Program-made: the position numbers and the translations under genes
Notes under the pieces: model-generated
What the model saw: the letters and a program-made list of their open reading frames with translations, nothing else
Databases searched by the model: none
What the model was told of the DNA's origin: nothing
From: Maritalea mobilis
GTDB taxonomy: Bacteria > Pseudomonadota > Alphaproteobacteria > Rhizobiales > Devosiaceae
Length of the DNA: 64,000 nt
Direction of reading: 5' to 3'
Assembly (NCBI RefSeq): GCF_004363175.1
Contig: NZ_SNYR01000002.1
Location: 62,001-126,000, forward strand
In this document: piece by piece, positions 1 to 9,455 of the stretch
How the letters are laid out: every line of letters begins with the position of its first letter
How positions within the stretch are numbered: position 1 is the first letter of the stretch

Positions 1-1
1 G

Positions 2-814
2 GTGTTGGAACAGCATTTCACCCTCGCCTTTTGGCATCAGCGCGGCGCAGGCAAGTCACAGCGTAGTGGTTTAAATCCGGATGATTTCACGGTTGAGCAA
101 TTTGTGGCTGACGCACACGCGGTCACTGCGCATCTCAAGCAAAGCCTTGGCAAGAACAAGGTTTTCATTCTCGGCCACTCTTGGGGTTCCATGTTGGCGC
201 TCTCCACCGTTGCGGCCCATCCTGACGATTACCACGCCTATATTGGCACCGGACAATTGGCCGACGTCCCCGCCAGCGAGGCCCTCGCTTTTCAAGCGGC
301 GCTAGAACATGCAAAATCTTCAGATGATGACGCGGCCCTCGCCCAACTACAAAAAGTCGGCGCATTCAGCGGCGTACCGATTGATGCAGATTTTCTCACG
401 GCACGCGCACAGGTTTCGCGCTTTGGGCTTTCTTATGATAAAGGTCCGTTTGACCTGTTTATCAAGCCGCTCATTTTGACCAAAGAATATAGCCTGAACG
501 ACAAAATTGATTTTGTCCGGGAGGCCCAATCTCTAGAGTCCATTATGAGCTCGCCCGCATTCAATCTGCTGCCCGTCATCTTCAACACCGACCTGAGCAC
601 CGAAATCCCCGCGGTCGATGTGCCTGTATTCATGCTGCAAGGCCGCCACGATTTTCTAGCTCATCATGACGTGGCAAAAGACTATTTCGACCGCCTAAAC
701 GCGCCTCAAAAACAGTTCTTCAGTTTCGAGAAGTCAGCCCATTTCCCGGCCTTTGAAGAACCGCAAAAATTCAATCAGATTTTGATAGAGCAAATACGCC
801 CGATCGCAAATTAG
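2..814 (+). CDS. alpha/beta hydrolase, prolyl-iminopeptidase-like (5' end outside window)
   Basis: Serine hydrolase of the alpha/beta fold. The nucleophile elbow GHSWGS (Ser near residue 60 of the visible part) is preceded by an HQRGAGKS segment that resembles the DQRGxGxS oxyanion-hole region of prolyl iminopeptidases. A plausible acid (GRHDF, about residue 219) and base (SAHFP, about 247) follow in the right order. The visible part begins at a GTG on base 2, but the first strands of the fold are missing, so the true start almost certainly lies upstream. It converges on holC with only 2 bases between the stop codons. The substrate cannot be told from sequence; amino-terminal proline peptidase activity is only one option. 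Confidence 0.8.
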   Translation: MLEQHFTLAFWHQRGAGKSQRSGLNPDDFTVEQFVADAHAVTAHLKQSLGKNKVFILGHSWGSMLALSTVAAHPDDYHAYIGTGQLADVPASEALAFQAALEHAKSSDDDAALAQLQKVGAFSGVPIDADFLTARAQVSRFGLSYDKGPFDLFIKPLILTKEYSLNDKIDFVREAQSLESIMSSPAFNLLPVIFNTDLSTEIPAVDVPVFMLQGRHDFLAHHDVAKDYFDRLNAPQKQFFSFEKSAHFPAFEEPQKFNQILIEQIRPIAN

Positions 815-816
815 GC

Positions 817-1275
817 CTAAGCCTTTTTCACCCAGCGTCCGTTTGGTTCTTGCTGCCAATAGGTCAGCTCGTGGCCTTGATTTAGGGTTTTCCACGCTTG
901 GCGGGCCCGGGTCACGGCGTCCGGGTCGTGGCCGTTAAACATGAACACAACGCGTTCATAGCCCTCAGGGTTTTCGGGCACTGCCCCTTCCACAAAGAAG
1001 CGGATTTGGGCGCTGTTGGGGTTTTCATCATTGTCGGCGATCAGCACAGGCATTTCAGCCAATTCATCCAAATCCATTTGGTCAGACAGCACCATATGCG
1101 GCAAAAAGCTTTCTGGCCGAAAGGTCCACAGCGCCTCATCCAGCGCGTGAATTTTGCCGGGGTTGGCGCATTGCACCATGGCGCGCCACCCCCGCTCAAG
1201 TGTTTTTTCAAGCAGAACGGGCAGCACGGCCTCAACGGGCTTTTGCTCTAAATGATAGAACAGAATTTCTGTCAT
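817..1275 (-). CDS. holC: DNA polymerase III subunit chi
   Basis: Accessory clamp-loader subunit; in the family chi links the loader to single-stranded-DNA-binding protein during replication. The 152-residue length and the pattern fit: an N-terminal ILFYHLE strand, a helix with LLEKTLERGWRA, LDEALWTF, then FLPH, PVLI and the C-terminal ERVVFMFNGHDP segment followed by a basic WV-KK tail. It sits 18 bases downstream of pepA on the same strand, a pairing common in alphaproteobacteria, and is probably cotranscribed with it. Confidence 0.93.
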   Translation of the reverse strand: MTEILFYHLEQKPVEAVLPVLLEKTLERGWRAMVQCANPGKIHALDEALWTFRPESFLPHMVLSDQMDLDELAEMPVLIADNDENPNSAQIRFFVEGAVPENPEGYERVVFMFNGHDPDAVTRARQAWKTLNQGHELTYWQQEPNGRWVKKA

Positions 1276-1293
1276 GCTGCCTGCTCCTAAAGC

Positions 1294-2781
1294 TTATTCG
1301 TAATGGTTGCGCACCATTTGATCGAGCAAATAGACGCCAAAACCAGTTGCCCAGCTTTTGTTGACAGCTGTCGCTGGCACGCCCATCGCGGTCGACAAAT
1401 CCAAATGCGCCCATTTGGTTTCACCCACAAACCGCTTCAAGAATTGCGCGGCGGTGATGGCACCGGCCCAACGGCCACCGATATTTTTCATATCAGCGTT
1501 TTTGCTGTCGATCAGCTTGTCATATGCCGGCCCCATAGGGAAGCGCCATACTTTTTCGTTGGTTTCCAAGCCAGCTGCGGTGATGCGTTCCGCCAATTCA
1601 TCATCGTTGGAGAACAGGCCGGCATGTTCATTGCCCAATGCCACCATGTTGGCGCCAGTCAATGTGGCCAAATTGACCATGAATTTTGGCTTAAATGTTT
1701 CTTTGGTGTACCAAAGCGCGTCTGCCAGCACCAAGCGGCCTTCCGCATCAGTGTTCAGCACTTCAATGGTTTGGCCTGACATCGAAGTCACAATGTCACC
1801 CGGGCGCTGTGCATTACCGTCGAGCATGTTTTCAACCAAGCCGATCACACCTATTACGTTGATTTTTGGCTTACGCAGCGCAACGGTTTTCATCAAACCC
1901 GCCACGGCACCTGCGCCGCCCATATCGCCTTTCATGTCTTCCATGCCGCCTGCTGGCTTGATGGAAAGGCCACCGCTGTCAAACACAACACCTTTACCCA
2001 CAAATGCCACTGGCGCGTCGCCCTTTGCGCCGCCATTCCATTTCATAATGGCCAAACGTGGGGGACGAACTGAACCTTGTGCCACGCCCAGAAGCGCGCC
2101 CATGCCCAGCTTTTTCATCTGTGCTTCGTCGAGCAGCTCAACTTCCATGCCCTCTTTTTCAAGCTCATTCACCGCATCGGCAAACTCTAATGTGCCCAAC
2201 GCATTGGCAGGCTCATTCACCAAATTCCGCGCGAAAATTGTGCCCTCGGTTACGCAATCACGATCTTTGTGCGCTTCAACCGCGTCTTTGGCGTGACCGG
2301 TTTCCAGCGTCACTTCAATTTCACTCGCGCGATCATCATCATTGTTTTTGGTGATGTATTTATCAAACCGATAATGGCTGAGCTTCAAGCCAGCCGCTAC
2401 CTCAGCCACATTGCTTGCAGCAAACAAATCATCGTCCAACACTACGCGCGATGTGTTGCCAGGGCGGCTGCTCAATTGATCAATCAATTTGCCACCAAAA
2501 GCCGCAAATTCATGCTTTGCGCTGTCTTTGGCCAGCCCATCTGTGCCTGCAACCAACAACAGGTCTGCGTCTAAATTTTGCGGCGCAAGGATAGGCAAAA
2601 ATGTGCCGCTTTTGCCTTTAAACTTGGCTGCTTGCGCTAGTTTTTGGATATCAAGGCCAGTTTCTGCCCAAATGGCTTTGCCTTCTTTTGAGAAATCCAA
2701 ATCACCATTTGAGGTGATTACGATGTTTTTCCCTGTGCCTTTGCCATGTTCAGCAATAGCAATCGTCAATGTTTGACCCAT
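1294..2781 (-). CDS. pepA: leucyl aminopeptidase (M17 family)
   Basis: Cytosolic two-metal aminopeptidase that removes N-terminal residues from peptides. The M17 signature NTDAEGRL is present at about residue 342, after the metal-binding stretch VGKGVVFDSGGLSIKP and the catalytic-arm MKGDMGGA region. The length of 495 residues is normal for PepA. In some bacteria PepA also binds DNA; nothing here tests that. The first gene of a minus-strand unit with holC, divergent from lptF across a roughly 170-base intergenic stretch that must hold both promoters. Confidence 0.95.
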   Translation of the reverse strand: MGQTLTIAIAEHGKGTGKNIVITSNGDLDFSKEGKAIWAETGLDIQKLAQAAKFKGKSGTFLPILAPQNLDADLLLVAGTDGLAKDSAKHEFAAFGGKLIDQLSSRPGNTSRVVLDDDLFAASNVAEVAAGLKLSHYRFDKYITKNNDDDRASEIEVTLETGHAKDAVEAHKDRDCVTEGTIFARNLVNEPANALGTLEFADAVNELEKEGMEVELLDEAQMKKLGMGALLGVAQGSVRPPRLAIMKWNGGAKGDAPVAFVGKGVVFDSGGLSIKPAGGMEDMKGDMGGAGAVAGLMKTVALRKPKINVIGVIGLVENMLDGNAQRPGDIVTSMSGQTIEVLNTDAEGRLVLADALWYTKETFKPKFMVNLATLTGANMVALGNEHAGLFSNDDELAERITAAGLETNEKVWRFPMGPAYDKLIDSKNADMKNIGGRWAGAITAAQFLKRFVGETKWAHLDLSTAMGVPATAVNKSWATGFGVYLLDQMVRNHYE

Positions 2782-2949
2782 ATTCCCTATCCCAGTTGAT
2801 TGAAGGTAGGCGCGAACGCGCCAAATTTGATTTTTTACTAAATTGCGTCAGTTCGAGGAAAAGTGCAACCAACAGTAAAAAGATTTTGATGGATAAAATC
2901 TTATGTAAAAAAGATGGTGAAGCGGGCCAAGCTGTGGCAAAAGTTCACT

Positions 2950-4047
2950 ATGGAATTGCTGACTCGCTACATACTTAAAAAATATCTGATTGCGGCAGCA
3001 GGCATCGCGTTTTTGCTGTGCTTTTTGGGCTGGCTGGTGCAGTTGTTGCGGGCGGTGGATTTGGTCACAAATAAGGGCCAAGGCTTTGGCGCCATGGTCT
3101 ATCAATCCTTCCTAAGCCTGCCAGATATTCTCAATATTGTGCTGTTTTTGTGCGTCGCCCTTGGCGTTTCGCGCACAGTGCGCGGCTTGCAATTGTCAAA
3201 AGAGATTTTCCCCATTTATGCCGGGGTCGGCTTAAGACCGCTCATTCGGTCATGGGTTTGGTTTATGGGCCTCTCCATCATTGTCAGCTTGTCGCTTGCC
3301 CATTTTGTGGTGCCCACCGCCAAATATTATATTGCCGTTCAAAGCGATGAAATCAGCGCGGATCTGGTGGCCAACTCTTCCCGTCCAGGTCGCTTTACGC
3401 AAGTCAGTTCCGGCCTCACCATGATGATCCGCGAACGCGCACCAGACGGTACTGGGCTTGGTTTTTTCATTTATGACACGCGTGACCCGTTGCGCTCGCA
3501 AACCATTGTGGCGGAAGAGTCGCAATTGGCGCAGGTTGAAGGCACCCTCACCGTTCGGCTCAGCCGCGGTGCCATTCAATATTACACTTACGAAACCGGA
3601 AAAATGACCGGGCTTGAGTTCGAAACTTATTCCTTGGCGCTGGCTGATCTGGCGGGCAGCAACGCCGCAGATTCAGTCACGCCTAACTCACTTTTACTGC
3701 TCACCCAAATGGCGGCTGACGGGTTAAGTGGTCGCGACAGGCTGAATTTCCACCTGCGCAACACCACTGCGCTCTATGTGCTTACCATGGGGCTTTTGGC
3801 CTTTTTCATGGTGTCGCGCCCCAACACCATGCGAGGCAAATCTCGCATCAGTGTGGATTTTGTGGTGCTGGCCATTGCTGTGGTGGTGAAAGTGATTGGC
3901 ACAGGGCTCGAGCAGTTTATCTATCGCACGCCCGACCTGTGGTTCGTGGCTTATTTGCCGCCACTTTTGCCGCTTTTGATTGCGATCCCCATGATCATGC
4001 GTCAGGGACTTTTGTCTCGTACGCCCAAGCTGGGAGATGTCGCATGA
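2950..4047 (+). CDS. lptF: LPS export ABC transporter permease LptF
   Basis: YjgP/YjgQ family permease; with LptG and LptB it extracts lipopolysaccharide from the inner membrane and pushes it along the Lpt bridge. The protein begins MELLTRYILKKYL, followed by a first membrane segment, two more near residues 50-110, a large periplasmic domain and three C-terminal membrane segments. An in-frame ATG 12 codons upstream (2914) is possible, but family proteins begin near the RYI motif, so 2950 is preferred; neither start has a strong ribosome binding site. The stop overlaps lptG as ATGA, indicating translational coupling. Confidence 0.92.
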   Translation: MELLTRYILKKYLIAAAGIAFLLCFLGWLVQLLRAVDLVTNKGQGFGAMVYQSFLSLPDILNIVLFLCVALGVSRTVRGLQLSKEIFPIYAGVGLRPLIRSWVWFMGLSIIVSLSLAHFVVPTAKYYIAVQSDEISADLVANSSRPGRFTQVSSGLTMMIRERAPDGTGLGFFIYDTRDPLRSQTIVAEESQLAQVEGTLTVRLSRGAIQYYTYETGKMTGLEFETYSLALADLAGSNAADSVTPNSLLLLTQMAADGLSGRDRLNFHLRNTTALYVLTMGLLAFFMVSRPNTMRGKSRISVDFVVLAIAVVVKVIGTGLEQFIYRTPDLWFVAYLPPLLPLLIAIPMIMRQGLLSRTPKLGDVA

Positions 4048-5120
4048 CCCGGATTGGCCTGCATATCAGCATCAAAATCTGCAAATCCATCCTGTTGGTG
4101 ATGTGTTTGTTTTTTGCGCTCGTCGGGTTGATTGAGATTGTCGAATTTGGCAACCGCGCAGGCACCAGCTTTGTCTCCGACCCCATCACCAGCCTATCTT
4201 CTGCAGGCCTCACCGCTGCGGTGTGGAGCATGGATTTATTGCCCATTTCCTTTGTGATTGGCGGCGTTATTGCCATTAGTGATTTGCAAAATCATCGCGA
4301 GCTGATTGTTGCGAAGGCATCAGGCATATCCATTTGGGGCGTGGTCCGTGCGCCATTGATTTTTTCCCTGCTGGTTGGTCTGTTTGTCGGCTATATGCTC
4401 GACCCGATTGTGCTGCGGCTTAATGATGTGGTGGATGCACGGGTGAAGGCCCTCTCCTCCACCGCAGGCGCTTTGGATCGGCGGTCAGGCTGGATTGAGC
4501 AGTCCTATGATGGCGGTCGCTATATCATCAAAGCCGACGAAATTTTGAACACTGGTGATGCCATGAATGGCGTGCGGGTGTTTATGCTGGGCGGACAAAA
4601 TGGAGACAATCGCCAAATTGTCGCCGAACGCGCCCGCTATCAGAATTTCGAGTGGGAATTTACCAACGGCACCATCAGTGAATCAGGCAAACCCGTGCAA
4701 GCATTTGAGCAGTTTACATTGCCCACCAGTTTTAGCGCCGCGCAGTTGCGCTTACAGCTCGGGTCGATCTCGCGCATGTCAATTTTTGAGTTGAAATCTC
4801 AATTGCGTGATAAAACCGTCACAACCCCGGCCGAATATGCCGCACAGATGCGAATGCGACGCTTGGAAGCCTTGCCAATTTTGTTGGTTGGCACTTTATT
4901 AATTGCGTTTGCATTTACATCGGGTTATTCACGACTGGGCACGTCAGGTACTCACATAATTTACGGAATTTTGTTAGGGTTTGTCGTGTATATTTTGACG
5001 AAACTCGCTGATCGCGCCGGGGAATCTGGCAATATCAATGCGTTATTGGCGGCATGGGGACCTGCAATTGTGGCGATTGTCATTGGCACAACCGTTCTGT
5101 TGCTGAAGGAAGATGGATGA
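4044..5120 (+). CDS. lptG: LPS export ABC transporter permease LptG
   Basis: Partner permease of LptF in the LptB2FG lipopolysaccharide extractor. 358 residues with the same architecture as LptF: membrane helices at about 15-35, 60-85 and 100-125, a periplasmic beta-jellyroll region, and three C-terminal helices. The start is fixed by a four-base ATGA overlap with lptF; its own stop overlaps lptD in the same way. The three-gene chain with 4-base overlaps suggests strict co-translation of the transport machine. Confidence 0.92.
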   Translation: MTRIGLHISIKICKSILLVMCLFFALVGLIEIVEFGNRAGTSFVSDPITSLSSAGLTAAVWSMDLLPISFVIGGVIAISDLQNHRELIVAKASGISIWGVVRAPLIFSLLVGLFVGYMLDPIVLRLNDVVDARVKALSSTAGALDRRSGWIEQSYDGGRYIIKADEILNTGDAMNGVRVFMLGGQNGDNRQIVAERARYQNFEWEFTNGTISESGKPVQAFEQFTLPTSFSAAQLRLQLGSISRMSIFELKSQLRDKTVTTPAEYAAQMRMRRLEALPILLVGTLLIAFAFTSGYSRLGTSGTHIIYGILLGFVVYILTKLADRAGESGNINALLAAWGPAIVAIVIGTTVLLLKEDG

Positions 5121-7423
5121 GCGTGACGCGTTATTGCACGCATAAGGGGAAGTTGAAGTCGGCGTTGCTGGGCCTTGGATTGCTAGCGACCTGCGCTTTT
5201 GTGCCTGCTGCCATGGCGCAACAAACCCAACTTTTGCCATCCAACTATTTCGCAGGCCAAGCCCTCTCCACCACAAGTGACCTAAAGGTTACCGCGCAAA
5301 CACTCACCGTTTTGCCTGCGCAGGATTTGATCATCGCCACTGGCGATGTGGAACTTTCGGCCGAAGGCTACCTGATCAGAGCGCAGCGCGTTGTTTACAA
5401 CAAGCGCACCCGTGAGGTGGAGCTACTGGGCGATATCGCCGTTAAAGATCCTGATGGTCTGGTTTACGTCGCCGACAAAGCCAATCTGACAGGCGATTTT
5501 CGTCAAGGATTTTTGGAAAATCTGATTTTTCAGGATGAAGCCGGTTATTGGCTTTCTGCCGCTGAAGCGGAAATCAAGCCAAACCGTAGTCTTGATTTGA
5601 ATGATGCTGACATCACCCCTTGCGGCACATGTGTTGACGAAAAAGGCCGTGAAATTGGCTGGCGCATCAAAGCGGTACGCATTGTGCGCGACACCGAAGA
5701 AAAGACGATCTATTTTGAGCGTCCGTCCATGGTGTTCGCTGGCGTGCCGATTGCGACCATTCCTTATCTGACGATCCCTGATCCGTCTTTGACAGATTAT
5801 GATGAGTTGTTGAAAGCACGCCTCTCCTATTCTTCCGAATTGGGTGTGGGCATTGCTTATCCGGGCTTCATTTTGCATGACCCGCGCACCAATTTAACGC
5901 TGACCCCAACGATCTTCACCAACCAAGGTGTGTTGGGTCAACTTGACTGGTCGCATTCGACCAAAGTGACTTCCGTTAAAGTCACCGGCTACGGCATTTA
6001 TCAATTCAATCCATCTGCCTTTGCTGGCAAATTGGGTGAACGCAATTTGCGCGGCGCGGCTCAAGCCAAAGCAGTGTACACACCGACTGAACAATTAACG
6101 GTAGGTGGCGCCTATACGCTTTTCTCAGATCGCTCTTTCCTCACAGATTATGATGTCGGTGATCGCGAAGGAAGTTATGCCGTTAATCGCGTTTATGGCA
6201 CCTATCTTGAAGGTGACAGCTATATTGATGGCCGCATTGAACAATATGTTGGCTTGGGCGAAAGTGGCGCGGCCAACGAAGCGCAGCAAGCCCTGATTGC
6301 GCCAAAGGTGGAAGCCAATCACGTACAACAGCTTGCCAATGATTGGGGCGAAGTTCGCCTTTCCGGCAAGTTGGTTCATTTGGAGCGTGATAGCGACCAT
6401 GCGACCACCGTTAATGGCACGCCACATGTATTCGGCTTTGAAGGCGCGAAGTCTCACTTGACCCTAGAGGCAGGTTGGACCAATCAGTGGGTCGCCCCAG
6501 GTGGACTATTGATTGCGCCCTATCTAGGCGTGCGCGGTGATTATGCTCAATATAATGGTGCCAGTGGTCACGCTCAGGCACCCGCAGCGGATGTTGTGTA
6601 TAGCGCAACCCCAATTGCAGCCCTTGATGTCAGTTGGCCGTTGGTAGGCACAGATAGTTCAGGCACCAAGCATTATTTCGCGCCACGTTTGCAGATTGTA
6701 TCGCGCGGTGGCCCCACCAATACAGGCATCACCAATGATGATGCGCAAAGCTTTGTGTTTGATGACACGAACCTTTTCAGTTTCAACCGCTTCTCCGACG
6801 AAGATCGTCAGGACAGCGGTACGCGTGTTGCGATTGGCGGACAATATAATGCAGATTTCGGCAATGGACGCTGGGTCGATATTGTTGTTGGTCAATCCTA
6901 CCATATTGGTGGCACCAATGCGGCTGCGGTTGCCAACCCGAACCAAACTGGCATTGGTAGTGGTGCTGATCAGTCGCCCTCCTACATTGTTGCAGGCATT
7001 CAAGGTGCCCCGCTTGATGGCATCACTTTAGGCGCTAAAACTCTGATTGACCCGAGCAATGGCCAAGTCGCTCGTGGCTCTGTTGCCGGGCAATATAGTG
7101 GTGATATTTTCAGCGCTGGGGCGTTTTACAACTATGCCCATCGAAGTGTTGCACCTGGCGCTACGCAGGATCGTCATGAAGTGGGCGGCAATGTGCGCTT
7201 CAATATCGATGATTATTGGAGCGTTGGCGCATATTCAAATTATGATATCGCAGACCAAAGCTTTGTCAGCTATGGCAGTGACCTCACCTATGATGATGGC
7301 TATTTGGGTGGAACGATTTATTATAACCGTTCTTCGGCCAATACGCTTGATCCAAAAGACACAATTGGCGCCAAGCTCAATCTGAAAATGATTGGCGATT
7401 ACGCCTATGACTATGATTTTTAG
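5117..7423 (+). CDS. lptD: LPS assembly outer membrane protein LptD
   Basis: Outer-membrane translocon that receives lipopolysaccharide from the Lpt bridge. The start at 5117 is set by the ATGA overlap with lptG. It encodes a Sec signal peptide (basic KGKLK, hydrophobic LLGLGLLATCAF, likely cleavage after AMA), an N-terminal LptA/OstA-like jellyroll (residues about 55-160: TGDVELSAEGY, VYNKRTREVELLGDI) and a long C-terminal beta-barrel, 768 residues in all. A TPCGTCVD segment holds a cysteine pair near residue 175; disulfides matter for LptD in enterics, but the pairing here is unknown. It is followed by a surA-like chaperone gene. Confidence 0.93.
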   Translation: MSVTRYCTHKGKLKSALLGLGLLATCAFVPAAMAQQTQLLPSNYFAGQALSTTSDLKVTAQTLTVLPAQDLIIATGDVELSAEGYLIRAQRVVYNKRTREVELLGDIAVKDPDGLVYVADKANLTGDFRQGFLENLIFQDEAGYWLSAAEAEIKPNRSLDLNDADITPCGTCVDEKGREIGWRIKAVRIVRDTEEKTIYFERPSMVFAGVPIATIPYLTIPDPSLTDYDELLKARLSYSSELGVGIAYPGFILHDPRTNLTLTPTIFTNQGVLGQLDWSHSTKVTSVKVTGYGIYQFNPSAFAGKLGERNLRGAAQAKAVYTPTEQLTVGGAYTLFSDRSFLTDYDVGDREGSYAVNRVYGTYLEGDSYIDGRIEQYVGLGESGAANEAQQALIAPKVEANHVQQLANDWGEVRLSGKLVHLERDSDHATTVNGTPHVFGFEGAKSHLTLEAGWTNQWVAPGGLLIAPYLGVRGDYAQYNGASGHAQAPAADVVYSATPIAALDVSWPLVGTDSSGTKHYFAPRLQIVSRGGPTNTGITNDDAQSFVFDDTNLFSFNRFSDEDRQDSGTRVAIGGQYNADFGNGRWVDIVVGQSYHIGGTNAAAVANPNQTGIGSGADQSPSYIVAGIQGAPLDGITLGAKTLIDPSNGQVARGSVAGQYSGDIFSAGAFYNYAHRSVAPGATQDRHEVGGNVRFNIDDYWSVGAYSNYDIADQSFVSYGSDLTYDDGYLGGTIYYNRSSANTLDPKDTIGAKLNLKMIGDYAYDYDF

Positions 7424-7500
7424 TCCATCTCAAAAAATGGCCGCATTTGTTCTGCATGTGTGCTAAACAACTTCCGAGATAATATTGGGAATAATTGACT

Positions 7501-8400
7501 ATGCGCATTCTAAGCCTTGTCTTCATCGCCATGTTGAGTTTGACGACTTTTGGCCAATCCAGTTTTGCAGCCACCATCAAAGTTGTGGTGAACGGCAAAA
7601 CCATCACTGACCAAGACATTAGCCAACGTGCGGGTTTCATGCGGCTGGAACGTCGCGGCAAATCAAACGCGGATCGTTTGAAATTGGCACGTGAAGAGCT
7701 TATCGATGAAGCATTGATGATCGGCGAAATGGAACGCATCGGCCGTTCAGTACCAGATTCTGCTGTTAATGACGCCTATGCCAAAGTGGCCGTTAATCTC
7801 AAGCTGAGCACATCAAAATTGACCGAAATTTTGAACGCCGCTGGTGTTCAATCCAAAACACTAAAAGACAAGCTGCGGGCCCAATTGGCTTGGCAGGGTG
7901 TTGTGGCCAATGTTTTGCGTCAGAAAGTGCAAATCTCTGACCTTGAGTTGGACCTTGCCGCGCGTGAAGAAGTCGGCAATGCAACGAATTATGATTTCAT
8001 GCTCACCGAGATTGTGTTCTTAAACACAACAGGCAGCACCCGCTCGCGCACAAACGAAGCCAATCAATATCGCCGCAATTTTAATGGCTGCGATAATGCG
8101 GTGGATTTGGCCCTCTCCTATCGAGACGCAGCGGTACGCACTATGGGGCGTCGCCATTCCACACAATTGGCTGATCCTGTGGCAAAAGAACTGGCTGGCT
8201 TGAATGTTGGTGGCATCACAAAGCCGCGCACAATTGCTAGCGGCGTGCAAATGCTTGCTGTTTGTGCGAAAACCGCCGCAGAAGATTTGACATTTGTGAA
8301 AAACAAATTGCGCAACGAAGTGGGCACAGAAAAGCTCCAGGACGAAGCCAAGCAATATCTTGCTCAGCTGCGTGAGAAAGCAAGCATCGAATATCGCTAA
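7501..8400 (+). CDS. surA: SurA-like periplasmic chaperone / peptidyl-prolyl isomerase-like protein
   Basis: Predicted periplasmic folding factor for outer-membrane proteins. ATG 7501 starts a signal peptide (MRILSLVFIAMLSL, cleavage near SFA-ATI), then a SurA N-terminal helical domain (VVVNGKTITDQDI, RLKLAREELIDEALM) and a C-terminal region that may be a diverged parvulin unit (about residues 160-265). At 299 residues it is shorter than enteric SurA, which has two parvulin domains; this short form is usual in alphaproteobacteria. A TTG two codons upstream (7495) is less likely because the GGGA-type ribosome binding site suits ATG 7501. Position between lptD and pdxA matches surA in many proteobacteria. 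Confidence 0.85.
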   Translation: MRILSLVFIAMLSLTTFGQSSFAATIKVVVNGKTITDQDISQRAGFMRLERRGKSNADRLKLAREELIDEALMIGEMERIGRSVPDSAVNDAYAKVAVNLKLSTSKLTEILNAAGVQSKTLKDKLRAQLAWQGVVANVLRQKVQISDLELDLAAREEVGNATNYDFMLTEIVFLNTTGSTRSRTNEANQYRRNFNGCDNAVDLALSYRDAAVRTMGRRHSTQLADPVAKELAGLNVGGITKPRTIASGVQMLAVCAKTAAEDLTFVKNKLRNEVGTEKLQDEAKQYLAQLREKASIEYR

Positions 8401-8420
8401 GCTTTATTGGGATTAATGTA

Positions 8421-9428
8421 ATGGCCCTTCCACCGCTTGCCATATCTATTGGTGAACCTGCTGGTATTGGGCCAGATCTCATTCTTCAAACTTATCAAGA
8501 GCGGGTAGCGCGAAAGCTGCCCGCTTTTTGTGTATTTGGCGATCCCGAACTTTTGGCCGCCCGTGCCAAGCGGCTTGGCTATGACTTCCCGATCACGTCC
8601 ACCACGGCAGAATATGCAGCTGAGCTTTTTGCCACTGCCCTGCCCGTTATTGATCTTGGCCACCGCATTGCGGATGAACCGGGCACTTTATCGCCTGCCG
8701 CCGCACCTTTGGTGATTGATGCCATTTCCCAAAGTGTTGAGGCGATTTTCGCAGGAAAGTGCCGCGGATTGGTTACCGCCCCAATTCACAAAGCCAATCT
8801 TTATAAGGAAGGCTTTGATTTCCCTGGTCACACGGAATATTTGGCCGATCTATGTGCAGGTGGCGGCAAGATTCCCACGCCGATTATGATGCTGGCGCAT
8901 GGCAACCATCGCGCGGTGCCGGTCACCATCCATATGGCGCTGAAGCAAGTGTTTGAAACGCTTACACCCGAGTTGATTATGGAGAATGTCCGAATTGTTC
9001 ATCATGATCTCAAATCTCGTTTTCAACTTGCCACACCCAAGATTGGTGTAACTGGCCTTAACCCGCATGCGGGGGAAGATGGTACGATGGGGCATGAGGA
9101 GATCGACATCATCGTGCCGGCCTTGCAGCAATTGCGGGAAGAAGGCTTGAATGTTGACGGCCCATTGCCCGCCGATACGGCGTTTGCCCCACACATCTGG
9201 TCAAATTATGATGCAATGATTGCCATGTATCACGATCAGGCGCTGATCCCGGTGAAAGCGATTGGCTTTGATGAGGGCGTCAACATTACGCTTGGTCTGC
9301 CTATTGTGCGCACATCGCCGGACCATGGCACAGCACTTTCTTTAGCGGGCACAGGCACAGCGTCGCCCAATAGTTTTTTGAAAGCCCTTGCCATTGCGGA
9401 CGAAATGACCCAAAAGCCCCTCACCTGA
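8421..9428 (+). CDS. pdxA: 4-hydroxythreonine-4-phosphate dehydrogenase
   Basis: Pyridoxal-phosphate synthesis by the DXP-dependent route: NAD-dependent oxidation of 4-phosphohydroxy-L-threonine. PdxA motifs are visible: SIGEPAGIGPDL at the N terminus, TAPIHKANL, the metal-ligand histidine in FPGHTEYLAD, LNPHAGEDG, and MYHDQALIPVK with FDEGVNITLGLP near the C terminus. 335 residues, the normal length. It is followed after 27 bases by rsmA, the usual pdxA-rsmA pair. Confidence 0.95.
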   Translation: MALPPLAISIGEPAGIGPDLILQTYQERVARKLPAFCVFGDPELLAARAKRLGYDFPITSTTAEYAAELFATALPVIDLGHRIADEPGTLSPAAAPLVIDAISQSVEAIFAGKCRGLVTAPIHKANLYKEGFDFPGHTEYLADLCAGGGKIPTPIMMLAHGNHRAVPVTIHMALKQVFETLTPELIMENVRIVHHDLKSRFQLATPKIGVTGLNPHAGEDGTMGHEEIDIIVPALQQLREEGLNVDGPLPADTAFAPHIWSNYDAMIAMYHDQALIPVKAIGFDEGVNITLGLPIVRTSPDHGTALSLAGTGTASPNSFLKALAIADEMTQKPLT

Positions 9429-9455
9429 GGTGCAATGGATGGATCGGGACGTTAG

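Noticed and set aside
1358-2296. 312-codon open frame on the plus strand opposite pepA
   Set aside because: Antisense shadow of pepA; Ser/Pro-rich translation with no domain and no ribosome binding site.
2809-2822. GGCGCG-AA-CGCGCC palindrome between pepA and lptF
   Set aside because: Short and GC-only; no second copy or regulator to support an operator, and it may be chance.
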